From Anaerostipes sp. (GTDB lineage: Bacteria; Bacillota; Clostridia; Lachnospirales; Lachnospiraceae): DNA of 38,241 nucleotides. The position numbers were made by a program, and so were the translations under genes. The notes beneath the pieces were generated by a model. That model did not search any database and was not told where the DNA came from. It worked only from the letters and a program-made list of their open reading frames with translations. Each line of letters opens with the position of its first letter. Positions within the stretch are counted from its first letter, which is position 1. Shown here piece after piece: positions 12,603-22,010 of this stretch. The stretch lies in the NCBI RefSeq assembly GCF_018381315.1, contig NZ_JAGZSD010000027.1, positions 1 to 38,241 on the forward strand, read 5' to 3'.

Positions 12603-14693
12603 ATGATGGGATTAAAAAAACGAAGGAATCTGGGCAGATCGATTGCTGTATTATCAATCAAGCAGGGGCTGACATTAGTTATCCCCTTTTTAATTTTGGG
12701 CTCTTTTGCACTTTTATTTCAAAGTTTTCCATATCCGCCTTATCAGGAATTTCTGCGCGATTTCCTGGGAGGGCGGATTTTGTCTGTTCTGACGTCTGTC
12801 TATAACATTACACTCGGGTCTCTGGCACTGCTCCTGACGATTACGATCAGCCTGTCTTTTGGCAAGATGGCAGAGGCAAATGAAGCGTTTTATTACGCAG
12901 TTACGGCAGTTGTATCTTATATGGCTTTCTGCGGCGGGATTAAGGAAAATAAAGAATATATTTTCGGGCCGGAGTGGGTATTTACAGCCATGTGCATCAC
13001 TTTGGCTTCCTGCGTCCTCTTTTATATCGGGGTCAGGGCAGCCAAAAAGATCGAAGCAGTCCATACGGTAGGTGCGGAGTATTTATTTAATCTGTCTATT
13101 TTGAATCTGGCACCGATTATTATCATCACCCTGCTGTTTGCCGGTGCCGGGGTTTTGCTTAGACAGTGGACCGGTGTCAGCAACATTACCAATTTTGGCT
13201 CTTTCTTTTTTATGAAAGCATTCAGAAATCTTTCCGGCAATCTGACCGGGGCACTTCTGTACGTTCTTTTTTCCCATATGCTTTGGTTTTTTGGGATTCA
13301 TGGAACTAATACTTTGGATGCAGTGGCCAAAAGACTGTTTGAACCGGGGGTCCAGGTAAATCAGGCGCTGCTGGCTGCCGGGAAAGCACCTACGGAGATA
13401 TATTCTAAATCTTTTATGGATGTATTTGTTTTTCTGGGAGGATGCGGAGCTGCATTGTGCCTTATTTTTGCTCTCATCATCGCAGCCAAAAAGAGTCATA
13501 ACCGGAAACTGGCAAAGGTTGCCGGAGTATCAGTTCTTTTTAATATCAGCGAAGTAGCAGTCTTTGGATTCCCTGTTATATTCAATCCTGTTATGTTTCT
13601 GCCCTTTATAGTGACCCCGCTGGTATTTGTGCTGACCAGCAGCCTTGCCATGTGGGCCGGTCTGGTGCCATATGTAACGAAATCAGTCGAGTGGACAGTG
13701 CCGGTTATTTTCAGCGGCTATGAGGCAACGGGCTCGGCAGCGGGAAGTGTGCTGCAGGCAGTAAACCTGGTAATCGGTACGCTGATTTACATACCGTTTA
13801 TCCGGTACAGTGAAATGAAGCAGACGAAAAGTTTTCAGGAGGAAGTCCGGCAGATGACGGAGGACATGGATCAGGGGGATGAGACGGGTCACAGACCTAA
13901 GCTGCTCTCAGATGATTATGTTCATAACTATGCAGCCAGGACTTTGGCGTATGATCTGAAAAATGAATTGGAAAGAGGGTGCCTTAAGCTCCATTACCAG
14001 GTGCAGATGGCCGGTGACGGGAGTCTTTACGGGGCCGAAGCATTGCTGCGGTGGAATCATCCGGTGGCCGGATATATTGCTCCGCCATTGATCATACAGC
14101 TGGCTTATGAAAGCAGACTGCTGGAGAAGCTTGGAAATTTTATTATTGAAAAAGCGTGCAGTGATATACAGGAGATGAACAAGGTCTCAGATCAAAGTAT
14201 GAGAGTTTCCGTCAATATTTCACCGAACCAGCTGGAGCAGAAGGATTGGAGCAGGCATGTGCTGAATCTGCTGTCAGGTTATGATTTTCAGAAGAAGCAG
14301 ATGGTTTTTGAGTTTACGGAGCGTGTTTTCCTGGATCATTCTGACAAAGTGGCCGGAGAGCTTGAAGCCATCAGGGACAGCGGCATTGAGATCAGTATGG
14401 ATGATTTTGGAATGGGGCATGGATCTATGGTTTACCTGCAGGATTATTCCTTTGAAGAAGTAAAACTGGATGGAAGATTGGTCAGGCAGCTTCTCTGCAA
14501 CGAAAGATCCAGAAATATTGTTTCAGGCATTACAGAGATGGCAAAGACACTGAAATTTCATGTGGTGGCAGAATTTGTGGAGACAAAAGAACAGCGGGAT
14601 CTGCTGCGGGAGATGGGATGTGATATTTTCCAGGGATACTATTATGGAAAACCTGTTCCGCTGGATGAATTTATAATGACGTTCCTTAAATAA
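12603..14693 (+). CDS. PTS EIIC-like membrane domain fused to cyclic-di-GMP phosphodiesterase (EAL)
   Basis: A 696-residue fusion. Residues 1-405 are a sugar PTS permease (EIIC, cellobiose/lactose type) with about ten helices, the signature WFFGIHGTNTLDAV and a late NISEVAVFGFPVIFNPV segment with the conserved glutamate. No EIIA or EIIB is attached or nearby. Residues about 440-690 are an EAL domain with its key residues: E479 of EAL, N in VNIS, E in FTER, DD in MDDFG, K in VKLD, E in AEFVET and Q in QGYYYGKP. The loop-6 motif reads DDFGMGHGS rather than DDFGTGYSS. Predicted to break cyclic di-GMP in response to a sugar or to PTS state. GGGAG lies 8 bases before the ATG. A frame at 12599 overlaps and is not real. 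Confidence 0.9.
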   Translation: MMGLKKRRNLGRSIAVLSIKQGLTLVIPFLILGSFALLFQSFPYPPYQEFLRDFLGGRILSVLTSVYNITLGSLALLLTITISLSFGKMAEANEAFYYAVTAVVSYMAFCGGIKENKEYIFGPEWVFTAMCITLASCVLFYIGVRAAKKIEAVHTVGAEYLFNLSILNLAPIIIITLLFAGAGVLLRQWTGVSNITNFGSFFFMKAFRNLSGNLTGALLYVLFSHMLWFFGIHGTNTLDAVAKRLFEPGVQVNQALLAAGKAPTEIYSKSFMDVFVFLGGCGAALCLIFALIIAAKKSHNRKLAKVAGVSVLFNISEVAVFGFPVIFNPVMFLPFIVTPLVFVLTSSLAMWAGLVPYVTKSVEWTVPVIFSGYEATGSAAGSVLQAVNLVIGTLIYIPFIRYSEMKQTKSFQEEVRQMTEDMDQGDETGHRPKLLSDDYVHNYAARTLAYDLKNELERGCLKLHYQVQMAGDGSLYGAEALLRWNHPVAGYIAPPLIIQLAYESRLLEKLGNFIIEKACSDIQEMNKVSDQSMRVSVNISPNQLEQKDWSRHVLNLLSGYDFQKKQMVFEFTERVFLDHSDKVAGELEAIRDSGIEISMDDFGMGHGSMVYLQDYSFEEVKLDGRLVRQLLCNERSRNIVSGITEMAKTLKFHVVAEFVETKEQRDLLREMGCDIFQGYYYGKPVPLDEFIMTFLK

Positions 14694-14709
14694 GCGCGGA
14701 AAACATTTG

Positions 14710-14738
14710 TTGCTGTACAGGGGAAGCTATGGTATAAT
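14710..14738 (+). promoter_or_regulatory. Promoter of the solute-binding protein / kinase operon
   Basis: TTGCTG (14710-14715), 17 bases, TATAAT (14733-14738) preceded by TATGG, an extended -10. It lies 17 bases after the previous stop; the leader is about 90 bases. Confidence 0.6.
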
Positions 14739-14835
14739 TATAGTTAAAATATACATGAACAGAGTTGAATGAGAGAAGCTGGGGACGGCATTTTTGAAAT
14801 GCTGATACCAGGACTGTTTAAGAGGGGAGACGGGG

Positions 14836-16113
14836 ATGAAAAAGAGTAAGAAACTAAGGTTCTGTGCTGCAGTTCTGGTGTGCACTCTTTTCCTTTGGGG
14901 ATGCAGCAGTAAAAGTACAGTAAGCAATGATAAGGACTCATCCGGGGATGTCACAACGATTACATTTTTCGGAAATAAATATGAGACAGAGAATGTCAGA
15001 GTAATAGAAGAGATTATATCCGGATTTATGAAGGAGAATCCGGATATCAGGGTGTCTTATGAAAGCCTGAAAGGAAATGAGTATTTTGAAGCGCTGGAAA
15101 AGCGTATGGCTTCCGGAAAAGGTGACGATGTATTTATGGTGAATCATGACATCCTGCTTAAACTGAAAGAAAAGGGCCAGGTGGCAGATCTTTCCGGTCT
15201 CAGTACTATTTCAGATTATACAGACCAGATGCTCAGCCAGATGGATGATGAGGGGAAAGTTTATTGGATGCCGACGACGGTGTCTGTTTTTGGACTTTAT
15301 TGTAATATGGATCTCCTGAAAGAACATAAACAGAAAGTGCCTGAGAATTTACAGGAATGGCAGAGCGTATGCAGTTACTTTGCAGACAAAGGCATAACGC
15401 CGATTGTTTCCAATAATGATATTTCCTTAAAAACATTGGCGATTGGAAAGGGATTTTATTCTCTGTATCAGGAGGATGATCAGGCTAAGGTATTTGAGGC
15501 TCTGAACAATGGAGAAGAGAAACTGAGCAAGTATCTGCAACCAGGATTTTCTTTGGCAGAGCAGATGATCAAAAAAGGATATGTGGATTCTGAAAAGGCG
15601 TTAAAAACGGAAAAGACCTCAGATGATCTTGCGGAGTTTGCAGAAGGGAAATCCCCGTTTATGCTTACTGGTGCCTGGGCAGCAGGAAGAACCGGGGCCA
15701 TGAATCCTGATTTTGAATTTAAAGTTGAACCGCTCCCTCTGCTGGAGAACGGTTCATTATTGGTTATTAACGCTGATACACGTTTAAGTGTGAATGCGGA
15801 CAGCCGTCATGCAGAGGCTGCAAAAAAATTTGTAGAATATTTTACACAGGCAGAAAATATTCAGAGATTTGCTGACCAGCAGTGTTCTTTCAGTCCGCTG
15901 AAGGAAGGCACACCGTCTTCTGTTAAAACAGTCCAGCCGCTGGCAGAATGCTATAAGACCGGAAAAACTGTGATTGGAACGGACAGTTTGCTGAAACTTC
16001 CAATTTGGAATTTGACGGCAGATGCATCAAAACAGCTTCTTTTAGGGAAACCTCTGAAGTCTGTTCTGAACAGTATGGACCGGCAGGCGGAGAAAGAAAG
16101 GGAAATGCAATGA
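14836..16113 (+). CDS. Extracellular solute-binding lipoprotein (ABC sugar-binding type, family 1)
   Basis: A 425-residue lipoprotein. The signal peptide ends in LWGC with lipidated C23. The mature part begins TTITFFGNKYE and shows the family's EEIISGFMKENPDIRVSYESL and DDVFMVNHDILLKLKEKGQVADL, with a late TGAWAAGR segment: the two-lobed fold of sugar-binding proteins such as MalE or UgpB. No ABC permease or ATPase lies nearby. Instead its stop overlaps the start of a hybrid histidine kinase (ATGA), so the two are translationally coupled. I infer that it presents a ligand to the kinase's outer domain rather than to a transporter. The ATG has AGGGGAGA upstream. Confidence 0.88.
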   Translation: MKKSKKLRFCAAVLVCTLFLWGCSSKSTVSNDKDSSGDVTTITFFGNKYETENVRVIEEIISGFMKENPDIRVSYESLKGNEYFEALEKRMASGKGDDVFMVNHDILLKLKEKGQVADLSGLSTISDYTDQMLSQMDDEGKVYWMPTTVSVFGLYCNMDLLKEHKQKVPENLQEWQSVCSYFADKGITPIVSNNDISLKTLAIGKGFYSLYQEDDQAKVFEALNNGEEKLSKYLQPGFSLAEQMIKKGYVDSEKALKTEKTSDDLAEFAEGKSPFMLTGAWAAGRTGAMNPDFEFKVEPLPLLENGSLLVINADTRLSVNADSRHAEAAKKFVEYFTQAENIQRFADQQCSFSPLKEGTPSSVKTVQPLAECYKTGKTVIGTDSLLKLPIWNLTADASKQLLLGKPLKSVLNSMDRQAEKEREMQ

Positions 16114-19100
16114 AAAGGGAGAAAAAATCCGGAAAAATAAAGCGAAAAATTGCTCTTGCAGCAGTTTTCGTCGGTATCATCCTAAGTTTTCTTACTTTTC
16201 TTTTTATACAGGGTGTCAAAAGCCAGCTCTGGGAACAGTCTGTCAGTACAATCAAAGAGTCAACGCAGCAGGGCTGCAATGCTTTGAAAGTCCAGCTTCA
16301 GGATGATTATGAATCTCTGGGCAGGCTCTCAAAATATCTGAAACAGTTTTCAAAGAGCGACAGCCGGCATCTGGAAGAGACTCTCAGCAACTATGCCCAT
16401 GCAGAAACGGGTGTCAGTCTGTATCTGCCGGATGGGACTTGTGTGCCTGCCGGGACAAAACCAGATGAGCAGGCCCGGAAGATGCTGCTTAAATCTGATA
16501 AGAATAAGGGAATGATTGATCCTCATATCAGCAGTGTAAGCGGTCTCAATGTATTTCATCTTTTTGTAGGCGTGGAACTGAAGGATGGAACAAAGGGGTA
16601 TCTTCTTAAGGAATATGAAGTTAAAAGTATTGTTGACAGTTTCAGCCTTTCCTTCTATAACGACACCGGATTTTCCTATGTAATTAATAAAAACGGAGAT
16701 GTCTTGATCCGGTCACCGCACCCAAACAGCAATAAGACCATGAAGAACCTGTTCGATATGCTGCCGGAGGCTCAAAATGACGCAGAAGGACTTTCCCGGT
16801 TTGCAGAGTCCCTGAAAACATCTCAGACGGGTTTGGCAGTTTTTAATTATCAGCAGAAAGATACTGTATTTTGTTATACACCGCTGAAACTTGAGTCGGA
16901 CTGGTATGTAATCTCTATTATACCGAAGGATGTGGTAAATGCCCAGACAAACCAGATCCTCAGACGTTCGATGGAATTGATCGGATGTATTCTTTTCGGT
17001 ATTGCCCTTCTTGTGTTTGCGTATTTATGGTATGCAAACAGAGCCAACAGAAAAATGCGCAATCAGGCAGATTATATAGAAAATCTATATAATGCCATTC
17101 CGGAAGGAATTGCTTTGATTTCTGTGGATCAGCCTTATCATTTTATACAGCTTAACCGGCAGGGGCGGCGTATGCTTCAGTATCCGGATGATCCTTCGGA
17201 TCATTCTTTAAAGGGGGTACTCCTGGAGCATGTAGTTTATCCGGAAGACTATGAGGGTCTGACAGATATCTTAAGAAATGCAGATATGGACGGTCAGAAA
17301 AGTATCTTTGAGAATCGTATCCAGAAGGCGGACGGAACTTACTTCTGGGCATCCGGAATCCTTGAAAGGACATTTGATGAAAATGGTGTGCCGGTTTTTG
17401 TAGCAGCTTTCCACGATATTACGGATGAAAAGCTGGCAGAAGAGGCAGCTGAGAGAGAAAAACTGCAGGAGCGCATCACATTGGTTGGAGCGATTTCAAA
17501 TGCTTATCCTGTTATCATCAGTATGAATCTGACAAAAGATACTCTGAATTTTACATATGTTAAGCCGGGGCTGATGATTGGCCTGGGAGAGCAGAAGACT
17601 TACAGCAGGCTTTTTGCGGATATGCTGCCGACCGTACATCCTGACCATGTAAGCGAATATAAACGCCGTTTTGAGCCTCATAACCTGTCAAGTGCTTTGG
17701 GAGAGGAGAAAACAGAAGTATTCTTTGAAGCACGGCAGATGCTCACAGACGGAAGGTATCATTGGACTTCAACGCAGATTATTTATGTGGATAATCCATA
17801 TTCAGAGGATAAACTGGCAGTTCTTATTTCGCGGCGTATTGATGAACAGCGTTATGAGGAAGAACAGCACCGCCAGGCACTTCAGACTGCCTTGGACAAT
17901 GCCAACGAAGCAAACAGGGCAAAAAGCCAGTTTTTATCCAATATGAGCCATGATATACGGACGCCGATGAATGCAATCTTAGGCATGGCAGCCATTGCGG
18001 CAGCTCATATAGATGACCGGCGGCGGATTTCAGAATGTTTGGAAAAGATTAGTCTTTCCAGCAGACATCTTCTCAGTCTTATCAATGATATTTTAGATAT
18101 GTCTAAAATTGAAAGCGGTAAGTTCTCCCTCAGAAAAGAGCCATTTAATTTTGCAGAGCTGGTTGCGGATGTGATTGAATTGGTGAGGCCCCAGGCAGGC
18201 GAAAAGAAGCTTCATCTGAAGGTCCAGATGAGTTCCATGAAAAACGAGAAAGTTATCGGGGATCCTCTACGCGTCAGGCAGGTATGTATTAATATTTTGA
18301 GCAATGCTGTGAAATATACACCGGAAGAAGGAAGCATTCATATCCAGGTGAGACAGGAAAAAAGTTCCCGCAGAGGCTATGAAAATTATATATTCTGCTG
18401 TTCAGACACAGGGATTGGAATGAGTTCAGAATTTCTGGAGAAGTTGTTTCAGCCCTTTGAACGGGCTGTGGATTCTGCGGGCAGTAAAATGATCGGAACA
18501 GGTCTGGGAATGGCAATTACAAAAAATGTTGTCGATTTAATGAGCGGTGATATTGAGGTAAAGAGCAGTCTGGGCAGTGGTTCTGTTTTTACAGTGACGC
18601 TTCCGTTACAGCTTCAGAATGTGAAGCAGGATGAAATTCCCGAGGAATGGATTGGAATTCACAGTCTCATTGTGGATGATGACAGGCAGGCCTGTGAGAA
18701 CTCAGCGGAACTTCTTGAAAGCATGGGACTTAGGACAGCTTTTGTTACGGACGGAGAATCTGCAGTAGAATATGTAAAGAATGCAAAAGACAGTGCTGAT
18801 CCGGTAAAGCTGGCGATGATTGACTGGAAGATGCCTGGAATGGACGGTGTGGAGACCGCCCGGCAGATTAGAAAAGAGGCAGGGCAGGATGTACCTGTGA
18901 TTATTCTGACAGCGTATGACTGGTCTGAAATAGAAACGGAAGCCAGGGAGGCCGGGGTAACAGGCTTTTTGTCCAAACCATTTTATTGTTCAAAGATTTG
19001 TTATCTCCTGAATGAATTAAAAGAGGAAAAAACATTTTCAGAACCTGTAAGGCTGCCTGAAAAGCCGGATTATACCGGCAAGACAGTTCTTCTGGCAGAG

Positions 19101-19481
19101 GATAATGAGCTTAACAGAGAGATTGCTGGAACCCTGATCAGAGAGATGGGAGTACAGGTAGAAGAGGCAGTTAACGGTGAAGAGGCTGTGAAAAAAGTGT
19201 CAGAGTCCGAAGAGGGCCATTACGATATGATTTTGATGGATATCCAAATGCCAAGGATGAACGGATATGATGCAACAAAAGCTATAAGATCCATGAAACG
19301 CGGGGATGTGCAGCATCTTCCGATTATCGCAATGACAGCAGATGCATTTGAGGAAGATGTGAGAAAGGCTATGCACGCAGGAATGAATGAGCATTTTGCA
19401 AAGCCGATTGATGTAAAGGCGTTAGAGCAGCTGGTTTACAGATATTTGTCGGGGAACGCTGAGAAAAAAGAGAAGAAATAA
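16110..19481 (+). CDS. Hybrid sensor histidine kinase with two receiver domains
   Basis: A 1123-residue membrane kinase. Order of parts: helix 1 (about 14-35), an outer sensor of some 250 residues (Cache-like; SVSGLNVFHLFVGVEL, FSYVINKNGDVLIRSPHP), helix 2 (288-310), PAS (325-440, ending FVAAFHDITDEK), a second PAS-like region (455-585), coiled coil, HisKA with H614 in SNMSHDIRTPMN, HATPase (715-835; GTGLGMAITKNVV), receiver 1 with D905 in MIDWKMPG and receiver 2 with D1044 in LMDIQMPRMNG. Both receivers keep their acidic pockets and lysines. The ATG at 16110 overlaps the solute-binding protein's TGA by 4 bases, which fixes the start and couples the two. No output regulator or Hpt protein is next to it. 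Confidence 0.92.
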   Translation: MKREKKSGKIKRKIALAAVFVGIILSFLTFLFIQGVKSQLWEQSVSTIKESTQQGCNALKVQLQDDYESLGRLSKYLKQFSKSDSRHLEETLSNYAHAETGVSLYLPDGTCVPAGTKPDEQARKMLLKSDKNKGMIDPHISSVSGLNVFHLFVGVELKDGTKGYLLKEYEVKSIVDSFSLSFYNDTGFSYVINKNGDVLIRSPHPNSNKTMKNLFDMLPEAQNDAEGLSRFAESLKTSQTGLAVFNYQQKDTVFCYTPLKLESDWYVISIIPKDVVNAQTNQILRRSMELIGCILFGIALLVFAYLWYANRANRKMRNQADYIENLYNAIPEGIALISVDQPYHFIQLNRQGRRMLQYPDDPSDHSLKGVLLEHVVYPEDYEGLTDILRNADMDGQKSIFENRIQKADGTYFWASGILERTFDENGVPVFVAAFHDITDEKLAEEAAEREKLQERITLVGAISNAYPVIISMNLTKDTLNFTYVKPGLMIGLGEQKTYSRLFADMLPTVHPDHVSEYKRRFEPHNLSSALGEEKTEVFFEARQMLTDGRYHWTSTQIIYVDNPYSEDKLAVLISRRIDEQRYEEEQHRQALQTALDNANEANRAKSQFLSNMSHDIRTPMNAILGMAAIAAAHIDDRRRISECLEKISLSSRHLLSLINDILDMSKIESGKFSLRKEPFNFAELVADVIELVRPQAGEKKLHLKVQMSSMKNEKVIGDPLRVRQVCINILSNAVKYTPEEGSIHIQVRQEKSSRRGYENYIFCCSDTGIGMSSEFLEKLFQPFERAVDSAGSKMIGTGLGMAITKNVVDLMSGDIEVKSSLGSGSVFTVTLPLQLQNVKQDEIPEEWIGIHSLIVDDDRQACENSAELLESMGLRTAFVTDGESAVEYVKNAKDSADPVKLAMIDWKMPGMDGVETARQIRKEAGQDVPVIILTAYDWSEIETEAREAGVTGFLSKPFYCSKICYLLNELKEEKTFSEPVRLPEKPDYTGKTVLLAEDNELNREIAGTLIREMGVQVEEAVNGEEAVKKVSESEEGHYDMILMDIQMPRMNGYDATKAIRSMKRGDVQHLPIIAMTADAFEEDVRKAMHAGMNEHFAKPIDVKALEQLVYRYLSGNAEKKEKK

Positions 19482-19597
19482 ATATAAAAACGTTTATACT
19501 GCGGGAGTCCGGGCAGGGGTATCCAAGTACTTCCGGTTGTATCTCTTTTTCTTTCTGCATATATAATTAGTGCAGAAGGTGGAGGTGAATACAGCGG

Positions 19598-20266
19598 ATG
19601 GAAAATAAGAAAAGGGGATTTCTGCTTCTTTTAACTGTACTTTTCCTGGGAGTACTGATTACAGCGGAGAGTTTGGCTGTAGAGAAGATTCTGAAGCGGA
19701 ACGAAGCGATTGCACAAGAGAAAGCATTTCAGGAGTACCGCAATACCGGACAGATAGATGGATCTTTGGATCCTCTGATATTAAATGAAATCAAAGGTTC
19801 CCCTGTGCCCAAAGATTACGTATCTTTTGTCAATTATTCTGATTCATGGAATGAGGCCAGGAGTTTTGGAGGAGACCGGCACCATGAGGGAACAGATATT
19901 CTTTCGGATACCGTTTCAAAGAAGAGAGGAGAAATCCCGGTTCTCAGCATGTCAGACGGTGTAGTGGAACAGATCGGATGGCTGAAACTAGGAGGATACC
20001 GAATTGGCATACGGTCTCCGAAAGGTGTTTATTTTTATTATGCTCATCTTTACAGCTATGCACCGGGCATAAAGCAAGGGTTAAAAATACAGGCGGGAGA
20101 TGTCATTGGATATATGGGAGATTCAGGATATGGAAAGAAAGAGGGGACTGTGGGAAAGTTTCCGGTCCATCTGCACCTAGGACTGTATCGTAATGATTCA
20201 AAGCATGGAGAATACAGTGTAAATCCATATAGGTTTTTGCAGAAAGTATTAAGAAAACCATCGTAA
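19598..20266 (+). CDS. M23 (LytM/LasA) peptidase, membrane anchored
   Basis: A 222-residue protein with an uncleaved signal anchor (residues 7-27) and an outer M23 domain. The zinc site is H96 and D100 (HHEGTD), plus the HLHLG motif (H191, H193), with H150 in YAHLYSY. M23 enzymes cut peptide cross-bridges of peptidoglycan, and some act as spore or division hydrolases. GGAGGTG lies about 10 bases before the ATG, and a TATAAT at 19562-19567 with a weak -35 may be its promoter. It follows the kinase gene by 116 bases in the same direction, but no direct link is visible. Confidence 0.88.
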   Translation: MENKKRGFLLLLTVLFLGVLITAESLAVEKILKRNEAIAQEKAFQEYRNTGQIDGSLDPLILNEIKGSPVPKDYVSFVNYSDSWNEARSFGGDRHHEGTDILSDTVSKKRGEIPVLSMSDGVVEQIGWLKLGGYRIGIRSPKGVYFYYAHLYSYAPGIKQGLKIQAGDVIGYMGDSGYGKKEGTVGKFPVHLHLGLYRNDSKHGEYSVNPYRFLQKVLRKPS

Positions 20267-20448
20267 CACCAGCAGCAGAAGCATGACTGGGCAGTCAGAC
20301 ATTAGGGTTAGATGGGTAGCAAAATTACTGTTTCTTTTTGTTTTATTTTGGCAGTTTATATAGTAAAATGAAAGAAAGATGTTGACTTTTATGTTTGATG
20401 TATGTCATTGAATATAGATTGGGGTTATTGTGGAAAGGCGGGGGCCGA

Positions 20449-22002
20449 GTGAAAAGAGTGGAAAAAGAGCAGAGAGACCAGAGAGAAAATATATTAACAT
20501 ATACTCCTATTTTAAAATACATGATTTTCTTTTGTGTTATGGCTATGCTTGTGGTTTCTGTGGGAGGAATCTTTATATCCGTTCAGAGAATGAAAAAAGA
20601 AGCCGCGGCGGCACATAAAAGTGTGGAGACTCAGGTTACCAACCGGGTGAGTGAGTCACTGAAGCTGCTGGAATCACTGGCAGTCCAGCCGGACTATTAT
20701 GATCCTTCGCTTCCTCCTTTGAAGAAAGTTGAAAAGCTGGACAGAATTTCTGAAAAATATGGATATATGATGATTTGTTTCGTAGATGACAATATGGATG
20801 TCTACACGATAGGAGAAGAGCCTGCGAGCCTGGCCAGCAGAGATTACATGCAGCAGCTGTTTTCAACAGGAGAACCTCAGGTGACAGACAGCTTTTTAGC
20901 TGGTGCGGACGGAGTAACACTAAACTATACAGTGGCTTATCCTCTGAAACAGGGCAATAAAATAACAGGCTGCCTTTTCTGTGCGATCTATTTTGATGAT
21001 GTGGTCAATATTCTTAAGGAAGCGGTAAAGACCAGTGATGTTCAGGCGGTGCTGATCGGCTCTAAAGGACAGATTATGTCTTCTACGAACAATCTCCAAT
21101 ATGGAGAACCTTATCTGGACTATGCACGGGAAGCATACAACTTCGGTGTAACGGTAGATCAGCTGGAAACCAATCTTCTTGCGAAATCTCCGGGATCTTA
21201 TTGGAGTTTTAGGAATGGAAATCTGTATTATACAATGTATAACAATGTAGAAGACACAGACTGGGATATTCTGACCAGCATCGATTTCTGGTCTATTTAC
21301 AAAACTATTATTACAGGATTTTTGCTCATCATTGTCCTGATGGCTGTTCTTTGTATAGTCATATTTTTATTGATTAAGCGTTTTATTCAGAAGCAAAAAG
21401 AAGTGGTGGATATGCTGGTTCAGTCCATACAGGAACTGGAGGAAAAAATCTATCAGGATGAACGCCCTGACGATATGGATTTTAGGGAAATTATCCGGCT
21501 TACCAGTAACGGGCTTTCTGACGGCCTTACCGGCGTTGTCACAAGGAGTGTATTTTTAAAACAGGCACAGTCCATGCTTGACAAGATACCAGAAGAAAAG
21601 ATTGTAGCCCTCTGCTTTGTAGATTTAGATAATCTGAAAATACTGAATGATACCTATGGACATAATGTGGGCGATACTGCTTTAAAAAGTATCGGGTATA
21701 TCCTGCGTGAGTATGAAAAGAAGTATGACGGTGTTGTCGGACGTTACGGCGGAGATGAATTTGTAATGCTGCTCACAGATATTGATGATGAAAAGGAACT
21801 GAGGAGTGTTCTTGAATCTCTTGCTCTCAGACTGCATTTAGACATTGGAACAAAGGGGGAAGCTCTGCCGATCCAGTGCAGTGTGGGAGCAGCAGTGAGA
21901 CATCCGGGGACTTGTTTGGAGCAGATGATAGCCCATGCTGATGAGGCGCTGTATTTTGTAAAACAGAACGGCAAGGGCTATTACAAAATTTATCAGGATT
22001 GA
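20449..22002 (+). CDS. Cache-domain diguanylate cyclase (GGDEF)
   Basis: A 517-residue membrane protein: helix 1 (about 25-45), an outer double-Cache-like sensor (VDDNMDVYTIGEEPASLASRDYMQQLF is a typical Cache segment), helix 2 (about 285-310), then GGDEF. The active site is intact: FVDLDNLKILNDTYGH and RYGGDEF (434-438). No RxxD inhibitory site lies five residues before GGDEF, so product inhibition is not expected. It should make cyclic di-GMP on an outside signal. The start is uncertain; GTG 20449 is chosen because GGCGGGGG precedes it, while an ATG at 20398 lacks a ribosome site. It is followed after 8 bases by a GGDEF-EAL gene. Confidence 0.9.
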   Translation: MKRVEKEQRDQRENILTYTPILKYMIFFCVMAMLVVSVGGIFISVQRMKKEAAAAHKSVETQVTNRVSESLKLLESLAVQPDYYDPSLPPLKKVEKLDRISEKYGYMMICFVDDNMDVYTIGEEPASLASRDYMQQLFSTGEPQVTDSFLAGADGVTLNYTVAYPLKQGNKITGCLFCAIYFDDVVNILKEAVKTSDVQAVLIGSKGQIMSSTNNLQYGEPYLDYAREAYNFGVTVDQLETNLLAKSPGSYWSFRNGNLYYTMYNNVEDTDWDILTSIDFWSIYKTIITGFLLIIVLMAVLCIVIFLLIKRFIQKQKEVVDMLVQSIQELEEKIYQDERPDDMDFREIIRLTSNGLSDGLTGVVTRSVFLKQAQSMLDKIPEEKIVALCFVDLDNLKILNDTYGHNVGDTALKSIGYILREYEKKYDGVVGRYGGDEFVMLLTDIDDEKELRSVLESLALRLHLDIGTKGEALPIQCSVGAAVRHPGTCLEQMIAHADEALYFVKQNGKGYYKIYQD

Positions 22003-22010
22003 GGAAACAT

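Noticed and set aside
12599..12805. A 68-codon frame with ATG just before the EIIC-EAL gene
   Set aside because: It overlaps the start of the long gene in another frame, and its product has no likeness to anything; the ribosome site serves ATG 12603 better.
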